Shown here piece after piece: positions 26,562-34,027 of a stretch of 64,000 nt of DNA. The notes below the pieces were generated by a model. It was not told where the DNA came from. It made no database searches and saw nothing but the letters and a program-made list of their open reading frames with translations. Every line of letters starts with the position of its first letter. Within the stretch, counting starts at the first letter, position 1. The stretch is from JAMXLO01 sp963812505. Lineage in GTDB: Bacteria > Pseudomonadota > Alphaproteobacteria > Acetobacterales > Acetobacteraceae. A program made the position numbers and the translations under genes. Location: positions 106,167-170,166 of the forward strand of contig CAWEVM010000023.1 in NCBI GenBank assembly GCA_963812505.1. The letters are read 5' to 3'.

Positions 26562-26936
26562 ATGTACATGGTCATTCGCACAGCGTTGCGAAGGGAGGAA
26601 CCGCGCGCAGATGTCGCGGCCATCATCGTCAATATACAAAGCTCTTTCTACACGGCCAACCGGATGGAGGAGAGACATCCCGCCATCGACATCAAGGCGC
26701 AGCGGATGCGCACGGAGGCCGCGATGTACTATTTCGAAAACGCGACAGCCATCAAAGCCGAGTGCATTGCTCGGGGCATCACCCTCAAGCAGATGTTCGG
26801 CTGCGGTGAGCGCCATCTGCGCAAGCTGCGGCAACTCTGGCGTCGCTGGACGGAGTACCAGTACTTTGCGCGAGGCTTACGCAGGGCAGGGATACGGCAT
26901 CAAGCTCGCCTTTCGGTTGGTCGGCATTCCGGTTGA
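26562..26936 (+). CDS. Hypothetical helical protein upstream of the methyltransferase
   Basis: The 124-codon frame starts behind CAGGAG and reads MYMVIRTALRREEPRADVAAI. Residues 60-100 ('IKAECIARGITLKQMFGCGERHLRKLRQLW') look like a helix-turn-helix. The last 20 codons (RRAGIRHQARLSVGRHSG) look like a frame slip, because the frame that carries the methyltransferase reads more naturally from the same point ('REAYAGQGYGIKLAFRLVG'). This and the methyltransferase may once have been one protein. Confidence 0.5.
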   Translation: MYMVIRTALRREEPRADVAAIIVNIQSSFYTANRMEERHPAIDIKAQRMRTEAAMYYFENATAIKAECIARGITLKQMFGCGERHLRKLRQLWRRWTEYQYFARGLRRAGIRHQARLSVGRHSG

Positions 26937-27594
26937 TTCCGGCGACGGACCGAACGGCCACCAAGGGGCCGGTCATGCCGATAAGGACACGAAGGGTGAA
27001 TGGCGGACGCCATGGTGGTTCTTCTATCCCATCCATGCTGCGATAGGCTTCACCGTCGATCTGGCGGCGACCAAGTACACGACACTGCTGGCGCGTTGGT
27101 TCGAGGACTCACTGCCCCAACCGTGGGATGGCGAGACCGGCTGGCTCAACGCCCCATTCACCCGAGGTCTGCTGCCGCAGTTCGTCGCGAAGTGTGTGAC
27201 GGGTGGCGCGCGGATCGTTGTTGCTTTACTGCCAGCGGCGATGAACGTGGGGTGGTTCCAAGAGTTGGTGATGCCGCACGCCGTGCTACTATTCCCCGAC
27301 AAGCGTTTGGCCTTTTGCACAGGTTCGGACAATGAGATGGACGGCAGCACGTCACCGTTCAACGTGACGCTGGCGGTGTTTGGGCAGACCGATGAAGTTC
27401 TGGCGAAGCTCGACGGCTACATCTCCAACAAGACGCTGTGCGCCAGCCTGAGCATTCCGCGCACCGGAGATCGTCGGGCTGCGACGCCCGGCGTTGCAGT
27501 TGGTCACAGCATGATGCGTCTCTCGTGTTGCAAGTGCCAAAACACCATAGACAAGCGTCCCTGCAAGATCATAGATCGCGCAACCAGGATGTGA
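26866..27594 (+). CDS. Phage-type DNA N6-adenine methyltransferase (Dam-like), altered motif
   Basis: The 242-codon frame from TTG 26866 matches the phage Dam family (PF05869-like): 'EWRTPWWFFYPIHAAIGFTVDLAAT', 'WFEDSLPQPWDGETGWLNAPF', 'ARIVVALLPAAMNVGWFQELV' and 'LLFPDKRLAF'. The catalytic loop normally reads NPPY or NPPF; here it is NAPF, so the first Pro is lost and activity is uncertain. These enzymes methylate adenine to shield element DNA from restriction. The N-terminus is unclear because of a probable frameshift near 26866, and the Cys-containing tail after about residue 200 is unlike the family. Confidence 0.7.
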   Translation: MREAYAGQGYGIKLAFRLVGIPVDSGDGPNGHQGAGHADKDTKGEWRTPWWFFYPIHAAIGFTVDLAATKYTTLLARWFEDSLPQPWDGETGWLNAPFTRGLLPQFVAKCVTGGARIVVALLPAAMNVGWFQELVMPHAVLLFPDKRLAFCTGSDNEMDGSTSPFNVTLAVFGQTDEVLAKLDGYISNKTLCASLSIPRTGDRRAATPGVAVGHSMMRLSCCKCQNTIDKRPCKIIDRATRM

Positions 27595-27601
27595 GGACGA
27601 G

Positions 27602-27814
27602 ATGCCGATTAAGCCAAACGCACCCTTCGTTGCGGTCCGGCGCATCGACCCGACCCATGTCGCCGTGATGTGCCCGCACTGCCATCGCGAGCACTAGCAC
27701 AGCGCGTCGGAACCGGGCTGGGAAAGCCATAGACAAGCGCCGTGCCGTGAGTCGGGCGACGTTGGCTACAACGTCTATGACGCCGAGAAGCCGACGACCC
27801 CGAAGTCACGATGA
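27602..27814 (+). pseudogene. Small Cys/His-rich protein with in-frame TAG
   Basis: From ATG 27602 the frame reads MPIKPNAPFVAVRRIDPTHV, then 'MCPHCHREH', a TAG at 27695-27697, and continues 'HSASEPGWESHRQAPC' and 'GYNVYDAEKP' to a TGA at 27812. The pattern CPHCxxxH...H..xxC...GY is that of small zinc-binding proteins found in phages and plasmids. The continuity across TAG suggests a recent nonsense mutation, or less likely readthrough. Confidence 0.55.
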
Positions 27815-27968
27815 TATTGAGGCAGAAGTACAGCGCATCGAGCAGCACACCAAGGGGATGTCGAAGCCGCAGTTTGAGGGCTACGTCAAGCAACGCCTGC
27901 TCGACGCCGGTTTTACACAGGAGGACTTGGACAGGATGGGGTGGAAAGAGGAAGCATCACAGACGTGA
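27777..27968 (+). CDS. Small hypothetical protein
   Basis: 63 codons from ATG 27777. After an Arg-rich start, 'DDIEAEVQRIEQHTKGMSKPQFEGYVKQRLLDAGFTQEDLDRMGWKEE' is a well-formed acidic helical stretch. It overlaps the end of the Cys/His gene by 38 bases in another frame, so the true start may be later. No family recognised. Confidence 0.45.
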   Translation: MTPRSRRPRSHDDIEAEVQRIEQHTKGMSKPQFEGYVKQRLLDAGFTQEDLDRMGWKEEASQT

Positions 27969-28222
27969 AGTGTGGACGGTCCGGCAGAGATCGTGTCCCT
28001 GGCGAACACGATCCCTGCATTCCCATTTTGCCAGACGTGAAGGCGGCATGTTGCGGACATATGGAAGGCGGTGGCTATTTCAGGTTGACGACTGGCGTGA
28101 TCGTGCGGTTCCGGTCCGGTCTGCGACCTGAAACGATCCGTCGTTACGTTGAGATCGCTCGCAACGGCGACCTGCGTCAACTCCCTATCGGTGTCAGGGC
28201 ATGGCTACCAAAGCGGCGGTGA
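27941..28222 (+). CDS. Small hypothetical protein
   Basis: A 93-codon frame with GTG starts at 27941 and 28037. The second half ('HMEGGGYFRLTTGVIVRFRSGLRPETIRRYVEIARNGDL' region) is protein-like and probably the real gene; the first 30 codons look random. A terminator-like hairpin follows. No family recognised. Confidence 0.45.
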   Translation: MERGSITDVKCGRSGRDRVPGEHDPCIPILPDVKAACCGHMEGGGYFRLTTGVIVRFRSGLRPETIRRYVEIARNGDLRQLPIGVRAWLPKRR

Positions 28223-28230
28223 ATGAAACA

Positions 28231-28262
28231 AGGAAGGCGGCAGTGGCGGCCTTCTTATTATT
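28231..28262 (+). terminator. Possible terminator after the small-gene run
   Basis: AAGGAAGGCGGCAGTGGCGGCCTTC can fold into an imperfect hairpin followed by TTATTATT. It sits 8 bases past the last stop of the 25365-28222 gene run. Confidence 0.4.
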
Positions 28263-28792
28263 CCGCCATGTAGTGGTCAGCTAAGCCGACCAACTCCCCT
28301 TGCGTCTATACATGCTAGCTTCGCCTGGAACGCGTCGGTGACAAGTCGGACCGATAGTCGTCATTCCATGTGCAGCGGCTGCAATCATACCAGCCCTCGC
28401 AGGTCTGCTTGAGGCAGGCGATTGAGATCGGGCGCGCAGTCGAGCCGGACGCAATGCGGCAACTTGACCCGCAGCGGCTCAGTCAGACCGTCCTTGCCGC
28501 CGAGCAGACAGTACATCGTGCCGTCGCGATGTTCGTAGCAATTGAAGTCGCGATGCCGCGTGATGCACTTAGTCGCCATAACGCTCCCGATCAATTTTGC
28601 ACGCATCGGCGAGAACCTCGTCGAGCGCGGCTTGCCTTCCCTCGCAAAAATGTTTCTTCGATCCGTCCGTCACTTGCTCAGAACACCCAAAACGTCTGAA
28701 TGCCTGTAGATACGCCTTCCGCGCGATCGCCATGTCCTTCGGAATCGGACATATCACAGGCCAATCGGATTCATGCTTTTTAATGGTGGGGC

Positions 28793-28876
28793 GTCGCGAC
28801 GGCGGCGCTATCGCTTGCGTCGCGAGACGCCTGCGGCAAGCAGCGGCGGCCGGGCGCCTCGCTTGCCTTTGGCGTC
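28793..28876 (-). repeat. 84-bp mobile repeat, copy 1 (inverted)
   Basis: On the minus strand it reads through as TPKASEAPGRRCLPQASRD, then ASDSAAVAT. It matches 31227-31310 on the plus strand with about seven differences in 84. It contains a GCGTC-TCGC-GACGC hairpin. Confidence 0.85.
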
Positions 28877-28988
28877 GGCTCGGTGACCGATACAAAGACA
28901 AAGCGTGAAATCCACATGCCGAGTGTGGTATAAATAACTTGTCGGTTTGCTCCCGACGCGGCTTCTGATTGCATTTCCAACCATCAAC

Positions 28989-29014
28989 CCCCCAAGGTTT
29001 TCCGCCTTGGGGGA
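28989..29014 (+). promoter_or_regulatory. Strong hairpin upstream of the helicase/replication gene
   Basis: CCCCCAAGG-TTTTCCG-CCTTGGGGG forms a perfect nine-base stem about 70 bases before the TTG start of the helicase gene, within AT-rich sequence. It could be a terminator of upstream transcription or a replication or copy-control hairpin; the sequence alone does not decide. Confidence 0.5.
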
Positions 29015-29081
29015 AATGCGACGCAGAACCGGCACGATTTTGATGGATTGATTTTGGAATTATGATCATGGAGCTTTTGAA

Positions 29082-29915
29082 TTGCAGACCCTCTATTTCG
29101 TTGACCCGGTAACGGGCGCAGGCAAGACGCGCGGCGCATATTGGTTCGCCGCCGCTCACCCCACTGAGAATTTCTGCTTCGTTATGAAGTCGATTGAGCT
29201 TATCGATCGGACGATTGACGCGATCAAGCAAGATGAAAAGCTTAACAAGAAGTTTCCCGGCGTAGCCAAACGCATCCGGTATTTCCACTCCGGCGTCGGC
29301 TGTCAATCGGTCACCAGCCAGATCACCGAATACCTCAAGACCATGCCGCAGGGCATGATCGTCTTCATCACCCACGCCGCGTGGCAAATGGCGCCAGATT
29401 TCCATCGCAAGGATCGCTGGCACCTCATCGTCGATGAGGTGATGCAGGCCACCTACCATGAGACGTTCACGCTGGCTTATGAGGAACATCGGCAGCCTCT
29501 GATTAACCGGCTGATGGTTACCCGCGAGGGCGAGAAATACTCGCGCGTCGAGGCGAAAGACCATGGCGAGATGCGTGACCTCGCGCACAATCCCGAACAT
29601 GACCAGATCGCCACCATCTTCAAACCGCTGTTCGCCAAACTCACCACGTCGTCAGATTGGGCCATCGTGGTGGAAACCAAGCAATGGCAGGAGTTTATCG
29701 CGGGGGAAATCAAGCAGATCGAGCTTCACGGCCAGTTTCACCCCTGTGCGTTTGACGGCTACATCGATGTCACCTTCATGGCGGCCAATTTCAAGGAGAC
29801 CCTGACGTACCAGCACTTCGTCAACATGGGCTGCCAATTTGTGCCACACAAGCGGATCATCAATGAGTTGCGCTACACCACGCACACCAATGGCGGCCGG
29901 CTCAAGATCAAGTGA
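29082..29915 (+). CDS. DEAD/DEAH-like helicase part of a replication protein (frame broken at its end)
   Basis: 277 codons from TTG 29082, placed 8 bases behind GGAG. Walker A appears near the start as 'DPVTGAGKTRGAYW' and Walker B as 'WHLIVDEVMQ' near residue 112. 'VIFITHAAW' resembles helicase motif Ia/III context. The sequence stays conserved-looking to 'GGRLKIK' and then hits a stop. The next frame resumes at once with 'SDFTDRPWSKTVMHKL', so a single base change has split one gene. Proteins of this kind drive replication of plasmids and integrated elements; the assignment to replication is inferred. Confidence 0.7.
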   Translation: MQTLYFVDPVTGAGKTRGAYWFAAAHPTENFCFVMKSIELIDRTIDAIKQDEKLNKKFPGVAKRIRYFHSGVGCQSVTSQITEYLKTMPQGMIVFITHAAWQMAPDFHRKDRWHLIVDEVMQATYHETFTLAYEEHRQPLINRLMVTREGEKYSRVEAKDHGEMRDLAHNPEHDQIATIFKPLFAKLTTSSDWAIVVETKQWQEFIAGEIKQIELHGQFHPCAFDGYIDVTFMAANFKETLTYQHFVNMGCQFVPHKRIINELRYTTHTNGGRLKIK

Positions 29916-31536
29916 CTTCACTGACCGCCCGTGGTCCAAGACCGTGATGCACAAGCTGACCATCTCGATCAATGGCGAGCAGATGACCGCGTTAGAGTGC
30001 TATTGCCGTGCCATCAAGCAGGAGTTCGCCGGAGAGGATTACCTGTGGCTCGCGAACAACGGCACTGATGACAAGGCATTGGATGGCGTGCGACTGCCGA
30101 ATGTGCCGCATGGCTGCAACCAGTTCCAAGATTATCATCGCTGCGCCATCTTGTCGGCACTCAATCCGACGCCTGCCCACGGCGAGTACCTCAAAGCCAT
30201 GGTCAAGGTCACTGCGCGTCAGGTTCGCCGCGCCCTCTTGTCCGAGACCTCCTATCAGGCCATGGGTCGTGGCTCGATCCGCAATCCAGACGCCACCGAG
30301 GACTACGTTATCATCGTGCCCGACAGGATGACCGCCGATGACGTCGCCAAGCTGTATCCCGGTGCCACTATCAGCTTGCTCATGGGGTATGACCCGGTTC
30401 CGCCGTTGAAGGGAAAGGGTGGCAGACCGCGTATCTACGAGTCAGATGCCGATCGGCTGCGCCATTGGCGGATGAAACGAAACTACCTTAATATAGGTAT
30501 CTTCGTTTCACCGGATCAGCCCGCCGAATTCAGCGCCACCGATAATCCCCCTTGTCTACCTCTGATCGTGGCCGAGATTGGTCACAGCTATTCGCTGTTC
30601 ACCTCCATCGAAGCGCGAAAGCCCGCTCAAGTTGGCAGTGACACCACCGAAGGGATCGTGAACCTGCTGCAATCGGCGTTTGACCACCGAGATTTGCGGG
30701 GCGTGCCGAAGCTCAGGAGCGGCCTGATCACGTCGGCTATCTTCCAAGCGCAGGCGCCGAGCAAAACCAATGAATACGTCGCGGAGAACGGCAGTATCTT
30801 TTTCTTCGATCTCGACACCTGCAACATGCCACGGGATCATGTCGCCAATCTGTTGCTTGCGCAGTGCGTCGTCTGCAACAGCGCAAGCTCTCACACCCTG
30901 ATGGAAACCCGACTGGCGACCGCGTATGAGCGCGTCCGGTTGATCATCTTCGCCAATGTGAAGATGACGCCCGACGCATACGAACTGGTGGCACGGCAGA
31001 TTGCCGACGAATTGAATCAGAAAGCCGCCGCCCAGGGCTACCAGTTGGGGCTGGACCGCTCGAAACTGCATCGCGGGACGATGGTGTTCCTGCCGCGTTG
31101 GGCTGAGTCATATCTGTATGACCCGTGCGCCAGCTTCTTTCATGATCACACGGACGGGCGCGATCCACTCGACGTAGCGCCTTGGCTAGAGGCCGCATTG
31201 CAGGACCAAGAGCCGGTCATTGAGACGACGCCAAAGGCGAGCGAGGCGCCCCATCGCCGCTGCTCGCCGCAGGCGTCTCGCGACGCAAGCGATAGCGCCG
31301 CGCTCGCGACCCATGATCCCAAGTACCAACCGGCATTTGACCGCTGGCACATGCGACGGTCCGGGGAAGGCAACTATGAGTTCAACCGGCTGGCTTGGAG
31401 CCTCGCAGGTCGCGGTATGCCAGTGGATGAAATAAAGCAGACATTAGAAGACGAAGCCCATTCGGATGTCGATCGGAAGAACCAGATTCCCTATGTCATC
31501 AAGCATCTCAGTGCAAAACGATTGGAACATCCATGA
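29839..31536 (+). CDS. C-terminal part of the helicase/replication protein, with inserted 84-bp repeat
   Basis: The frame is coherent from about codon 27 (29920) to 31536. It contains a helicase C-half ('HKLTISINGEQMTALECYC', 'NNGTDDKALDG', 'NQFQDYHRCAIL') and a distal domain with 'GSIFFFDLDTCNM' and 'FLPRW', reminiscent of a primase-polymerase or replication initiator. If translated separately, ATG 29947 could serve. Residues encoded by 31227-31310 (TPKASEAPHRRCSPQAS...) are an in-frame copy of the 84-bp repeat, placed in a linker before the C-terminal 'FDRWHMRRSGEGNYEFNRLAW' domain. Its stop overlaps the next start by 4 bases. Confidence 0.65.
   Translation: MCHTSGSSMSCATPRTPMAAGSRSSDFTDRPWSKTVMHKLTISINGEQMTALECYCRAIKQEFAGEDYLWLANNGTDDKALDGVRLPNVPHGCNQFQDYHRCAILSALNPTPAHGEYLKAMVKVTARQVRRALLSETSYQAMGRGSIRNPDATEDYVIIVPDRMTADDVAKLYPGATISLLMGYDPVPPLKGKGGRPRIYESDADRLRHWRMKRNYLNIGIFVSPDQPAEFSATDNPPCLPLIVAEIGHSYSLFTSIEARKPAQVGSDTTEGIVNLLQSAFDHRDLRGVPKLRSGLITSAIFQAQAPSKTNEYVAENGSIFFFDLDTCNMPRDHVANLLLAQCVVCNSASSHTLMETRLATAYERVRLIIFANVKMTPDAYELVARQIADELNQKAAAQGYQLGLDRSKLHRGTMVFLPRWAESYLYDPCASFFHDHTDGRDPLDVAPWLEAALQDQEPVIETTPKASEAPHRRCSPQASRDASDSAALATHDPKYQPAFDRWHMRRSGEGNYEFNRLAWSLAGRGMPVDEIKQTLEDEAHSDVDRKNQIPYVIKHLSAKRLEHP
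31227..31310 (+). repeat. 84-bp mobile repeat, copy 2 (in frame within the replication gene)
   Basis: Exactly 84 bases (28 codons) match 28793-28876 in the opposite orientation. Being a multiple of three and open in this frame, it adds a 28-residue insert without breaking the gene. Confidence 0.85.
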
Positions 31537-31823
31537 AGCTGGGTAACATCGCGCCGCTCGTGCCGACTACTTCAAGCTTACACCGAGCGAAACCGTACGC
31601 CCACGAGATCGCACTGGGCCACATACCCAGACCCTGCCAAGGTTACCCGAGGAACGCCGATGCCTGGGTAGATGAGCCGACCGCGTCCGGAGTTGTGCTA
31701 GTCGGCAACGAAGCGGCCAGGACGAACATTGCTGTGTGGCGAGCGGATCGTGTCCGCCAAGCCGCCACGCAAGCGGCATTACGGCGAGATCATCGACGAT
31801 CCAGTGACGCCACCCGACTATGA
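31533..31823 (+). CDS. Small hypothetical protein coupled to the replication gene
   Basis: ATG 31533 overlaps the preceding stop (ATGA). The first 65 codons ('MKLGNIAPLVPTTSSL', 'ADAWVDEPTASGVVLVGNEA') are plausible, while the end is Arg/Ala-rich and probably a slipped frame; another frame continues with the peptide listed at 31750. No family recognised. Confidence 0.4.
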   Translation: MKLGNIAPLVPTTSSLHRAKPYAHEIALGHIPRPCQGYPRNADAWVDEPTASGVVLVGNEAARTNIAVWRADRVRQAATQAALRRDHRRSSDATRL

Positions 31824-31878
31824 CGCCGCCAAGGAACGAGCGCGAAAGATCATCGAGCGTCGGCTGAAGGATGACTGA
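31750..31878 (+). CDS. Small basic open frame
   Basis: 42 codons from GTG 31750: 'SAKPPRKRHYGEIIDD', then 'DYDAAKERARKIIERRLKDD'. The regular basic helix at the end is protein-like. It overlaps the following zinc-ribbon gene by 8 bases. It may be the displaced C-terminus of the gene starting at 31533. Confidence 0.4.
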   Translation: MSAKPPRKRHYGEIIDDPVTPPDYDAAKERARKIIERRLKDD

Positions 31879-32077
31879 CCTCCCGACCGCTCGCGACTAT
31901 CTCAAGTCCAATGTCCGATTGCTCATTTGGTGCAAGGCATGCCGCCACCAGATCGAGATCGGTTTCCAGACCCTCGTCGATCAGGGCAAGGGCGATATAC
32001 GGGTCGTGCAGCTTCGGTTCCGCTGCTCAAACTGCGGCAGTTGCGTGGTGTCGGGATCGCATTTAGGACCAAAGTGA
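31871..32077 (+). CDS. Small zinc-ribbon protein
   Basis: A 68-residue protein (MTDLPTARDYLKSNVRLLIWCKACRH). It has two Cys pairs, CKAC near residue 22 and CSNC near residue 53, spaced like a zinc ribbon, with 'VQLRFRCSNCGS' as the conserved second knuckle. Such small proteins are common on alphaproteobacterial mobile DNA; the role is unknown. The start overlaps the preceding open frame. Confidence 0.6.
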   Translation: MTDLPTARDYLKSNVRLLIWCKACRHQIEIGFQTLVDQGKGDIRVVQLRFRCSNCGSCVVSGSHLGPK

Positions 32078-32095
32078 TCGGGACGATAGTTTTTT

Positions 32096-32174
32096 GGAAT
32101 GACACGTTAATTCTTAGAAACGACAACGTTGAGTCTTAGGAATGGCCCGTTGATTTCCCAGAATGACCGGCTGA
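32096..32174. repeat. Four degenerate ~22-bp direct repeats
   Basis: GGAATGACACGTTAATTCTTA, GAAACGACAACGTTGAGTCTTA, GGAATGGCCCGTTGATTTCCCA and a partial GAATGACCGGCTGA lie head to tail. The pattern GGAATGrCncGTTrATT resembles the multiple terminal repeats of IS21-like ends, but no transposase is adjacent. It may be an orphan IS end that marks the edge of a deletion. Confidence 0.6.
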
Positions 32175-32288
32175 AAAATCTGCATCAGATGCGCCGCGAT
32201 CCGGGTTGAAGTAGCCGGGCCCCGTCTCCCATCTGTCAGTGGCGGCTCTCAAACCCGAGGGTCGCGTTTCCATTCACGGAGAGAGAGC

Positions 32289-32573
32289 ATGGGTGAACTG
32301 AACCCTTGGGGAGATACAGAATGGGTGGTGGCCATCGTTGAGCGCGACGCGCTGGTGAAGAACGGGATCGTCGTCACCGGCTCCCCGCATGTCCATCTGA
32401 TCCCGGTGACGGGGCATAGGTCGGAGGAAATCAAAACGGCCGGCATCGGCATCGGCGATCTGGCAATGAGCGCCGGACCGGCGATGAGCTTCGGCGCGTT
32501 CAAGCTCGACACGCTGCTCGCGTTCGCGCTCCGCAACGGCTTTTTCGGCCCGGAACCCGAGGACCAAGCATGA
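32289..32573 (+). CDS. Hypothetical protein
   Basis: A 94-residue protein behind a strong GGAGAGAGAG ribosome-binding site. It starts 'MGELNPWGDTEWVVAIVERD' and contains 'HVHLIPVTGHRSEEIKTAGIG'. The composition is clean and the next gene overlaps by 4 bases, so it is likely real. No family recognised. Confidence 0.6.
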   Translation: MGELNPWGDTEWVVAIVERDALVKNGIVVTGSPHVHLIPVTGHRSEEIKTAGIGIGDLAMSAGPAMSFGAFKLDTLLAFALRNGFFGPEPEDQA

Positions 32574-32815
32574 GCGAGGAACCCGATGCCCGCATGTGCG
32601 AGTGCGGCAACTGCCAGTGGACGGGGCGCGTGGACCAGCTTGGCTGCCAGATGTGGGACATCCCCGACTTCTTCGCACGGGTCGCCGAAGGAGAGATATG
32701 CCCGGTCGGCGAATGCCCCGAGTGCGAAGCCTTGGCACGCTTGATCGAGATACCCGAGCACACCATAGCGTGGGTGCTCGAATATGTCCGCGAGCGGGAC
32801 AAGGGGGCAGCATGA
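32570..32815 (+). CDS. Small Cys-rich (zinc-ribbon-like) protein
   Basis: An 81-residue protein with 'CECGNCQWTGRVDQL', then 'EGEICPVGECPECEALA'. The paired Cys motifs form a probable zinc ribbon of a kind seen in small proteobacterial element-borne proteins. ATG overlaps the preceding stop by 4 bases (ATGA), so the two are co-translated. The function is unknown. Confidence 0.6.
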   Translation: MSEEPDARMCECGNCQWTGRVDQLGCQMWDIPDFFARVAEGEICPVGECPECEALARLIEIPEHTIAWVLEYVRERDKGAA

Positions 32816-33410
32816 CGTGCCGGACGCTGTGACGACGAATATGACCAGAGCGAACAGCTAGAACCCGCAGAAACTCTGCGGTACAGCGCGGTTCTCTACT
32901 GGGAGGGGCATCATCATGTTGGCCGCTTGGCAGCCTCGCCGGGGCATGCACTTCTTGTGATGGTGCCAAGCGGACCGCCTGCTGTAGCGCGTGAGCGAAG
33001 GCACGGGGCAAGGCGGCGGCAGCCATCGGCTGCTGCGCGTCTCGGCCTCACTCGTCATTCGGGAGGACAAGACCCTATCACCACTATTCAATGAAGACGC
33101 GATTCCTCTGCGCCGACCGGCTTTGGTGTTCTCGTCCACCGCCTCCGCTACCATCTCGCACATGTTGCTCGCTCCGCGTCACGAGGAGCTTTCCGATGAG
33201 GAGATTGCGCGCGTTTTGCGTCAGTTGATTGTCGATGCGGGGTGCTTGTCGCGGGACGCCGATGTGCTCCTTGCTGGATTTGCGCCGACCACCTCGTCGA
33301 GGGCTTGCGGCCGGCAGGATTGCTCGTGATACGGCCGGCGCAATGGCGCATACACCAGTGATGGGCAATCCGATGTCGTAGGCTGTGCTGAAACCAAAAG
33401 GCAGTAGCGA
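32816..33410. other. Gap with no supported gene
   Basis: Only low-quality frames are present (for example a GTG frame from 32991 with mixed composition). It lies between the zinc-ribbon gene and the truncated GFA gene and may contain decayed sequence. Confidence 0.4.
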
Positions 33411-33680
33411 ATGAAACTTCCACTGACAGGCGGTTGCCAATGCGGTGCGATCCGGTACGAGATCGCTCAACCGCCGATCACCATTTACACATGCCACTGC
33501 ACTGATTGTCAGCGTTTCACGAGTAGCGCATTCTCAATTGGTATTGTGGTGCCAGACGACGCGTTCCGGCTGTCGGGGAAGGAGACCCGGATCGTCGAGA
33601 GCATCGCCGATAGCGAGCGCACAAAGCGTCGAAGGGTCTGCCCTGACTGCTGGAGCGAGGCCGATAAGCGAAGGCAGTGA
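33411..33680 (+). pseudogene. GFA/CENP-V-family zinc protein, truncated
   Basis: The first 85 residues are a good GFA (glutathione-dependent formaldehyde-activating-like) domain: 'LTGGCQCGAIRYEI', 'YTCHCTDCQRFTSSAF' and 'RRVCPDCWS', giving the usual Cys clusters. The family continues for another 40-50 residues after this last pair, but here the frame ends at once in EADKRRQ. The 3' part has therefore been lost. A separate full-length family member is at 48554. Confidence 0.7.
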
Positions 33681-33807
33681 GGATGTCTCTGATGGTGACC
33701 GCAATGGGACGCGAAGCCTCAGCGCCTATTACGGGCCGAACCGCTCGCGCGTCTTTGTGACGCCGCGCATTTTGCGCTGGGACGGTCCGGTCAGTTCGGT
33801 CAAGCCA

Positions 33808-33987
33808 TTATTCAACAGCCTTTGTCGCAGCCTCAAGCGCAGCCGCTTGTCCCTCAAGCTCGTTAGCATACGCCTGCAACTCATTCGCTGCCTGATCGTC
33901 CGGCATAGTTGCCGCATGCAAGCGCGCTTGCAGCGCCTTGTGCCTCAATCCGTAGGGTCCATCGTCGTCGTCGGGCAGTTCAATCAT
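33808..33987 (-). CDS. Small acidic hypothetical protein
   Basis: 59 residues from ATG 33987: 'MIELPDDDDGPYGLRHKAL', then a heptad-rich helix ending 'LEGQAAALEAATKAVE'. Composition is convincing for a small coiled-coil protein, though there are no neighbours to support it. Function unknown. Confidence 0.45.
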   Translation of the reverse strand: MIELPDDDDGPYGLRHKALQARLHAATMPDDQAANELQAYANELEGQAAALEAATKAVE

Positions 33988-34027
33988 GGACCGCAACCCC
34001 CGCGTCAATGACCACCGCTTATCCACG

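Larger units (their letters stand above)
28263..29081. other. Gap before the helicase gene, with one copy of an 84-bp mobile repeat
   Basis: No intact gene is supported on either strand. An 84-bp repeat lies at 28793-28876 and an AT-rich patch at 28900-29080 with a CCCCCCAAGGTTTTCCGCCTTGGGGG hairpin (about 28989-29014) just upstream of the helicase start. The long minus-strand frame across this stretch is a shadow. Confidence 0.45.

Noticed and set aside
28569..29600. 343-codon minus frame before and across the helicase start
   Set aside because: It overlaps the Walker A and B encoding plus strand and has mixed composition; it is open through the 84-bp repeat by chance.
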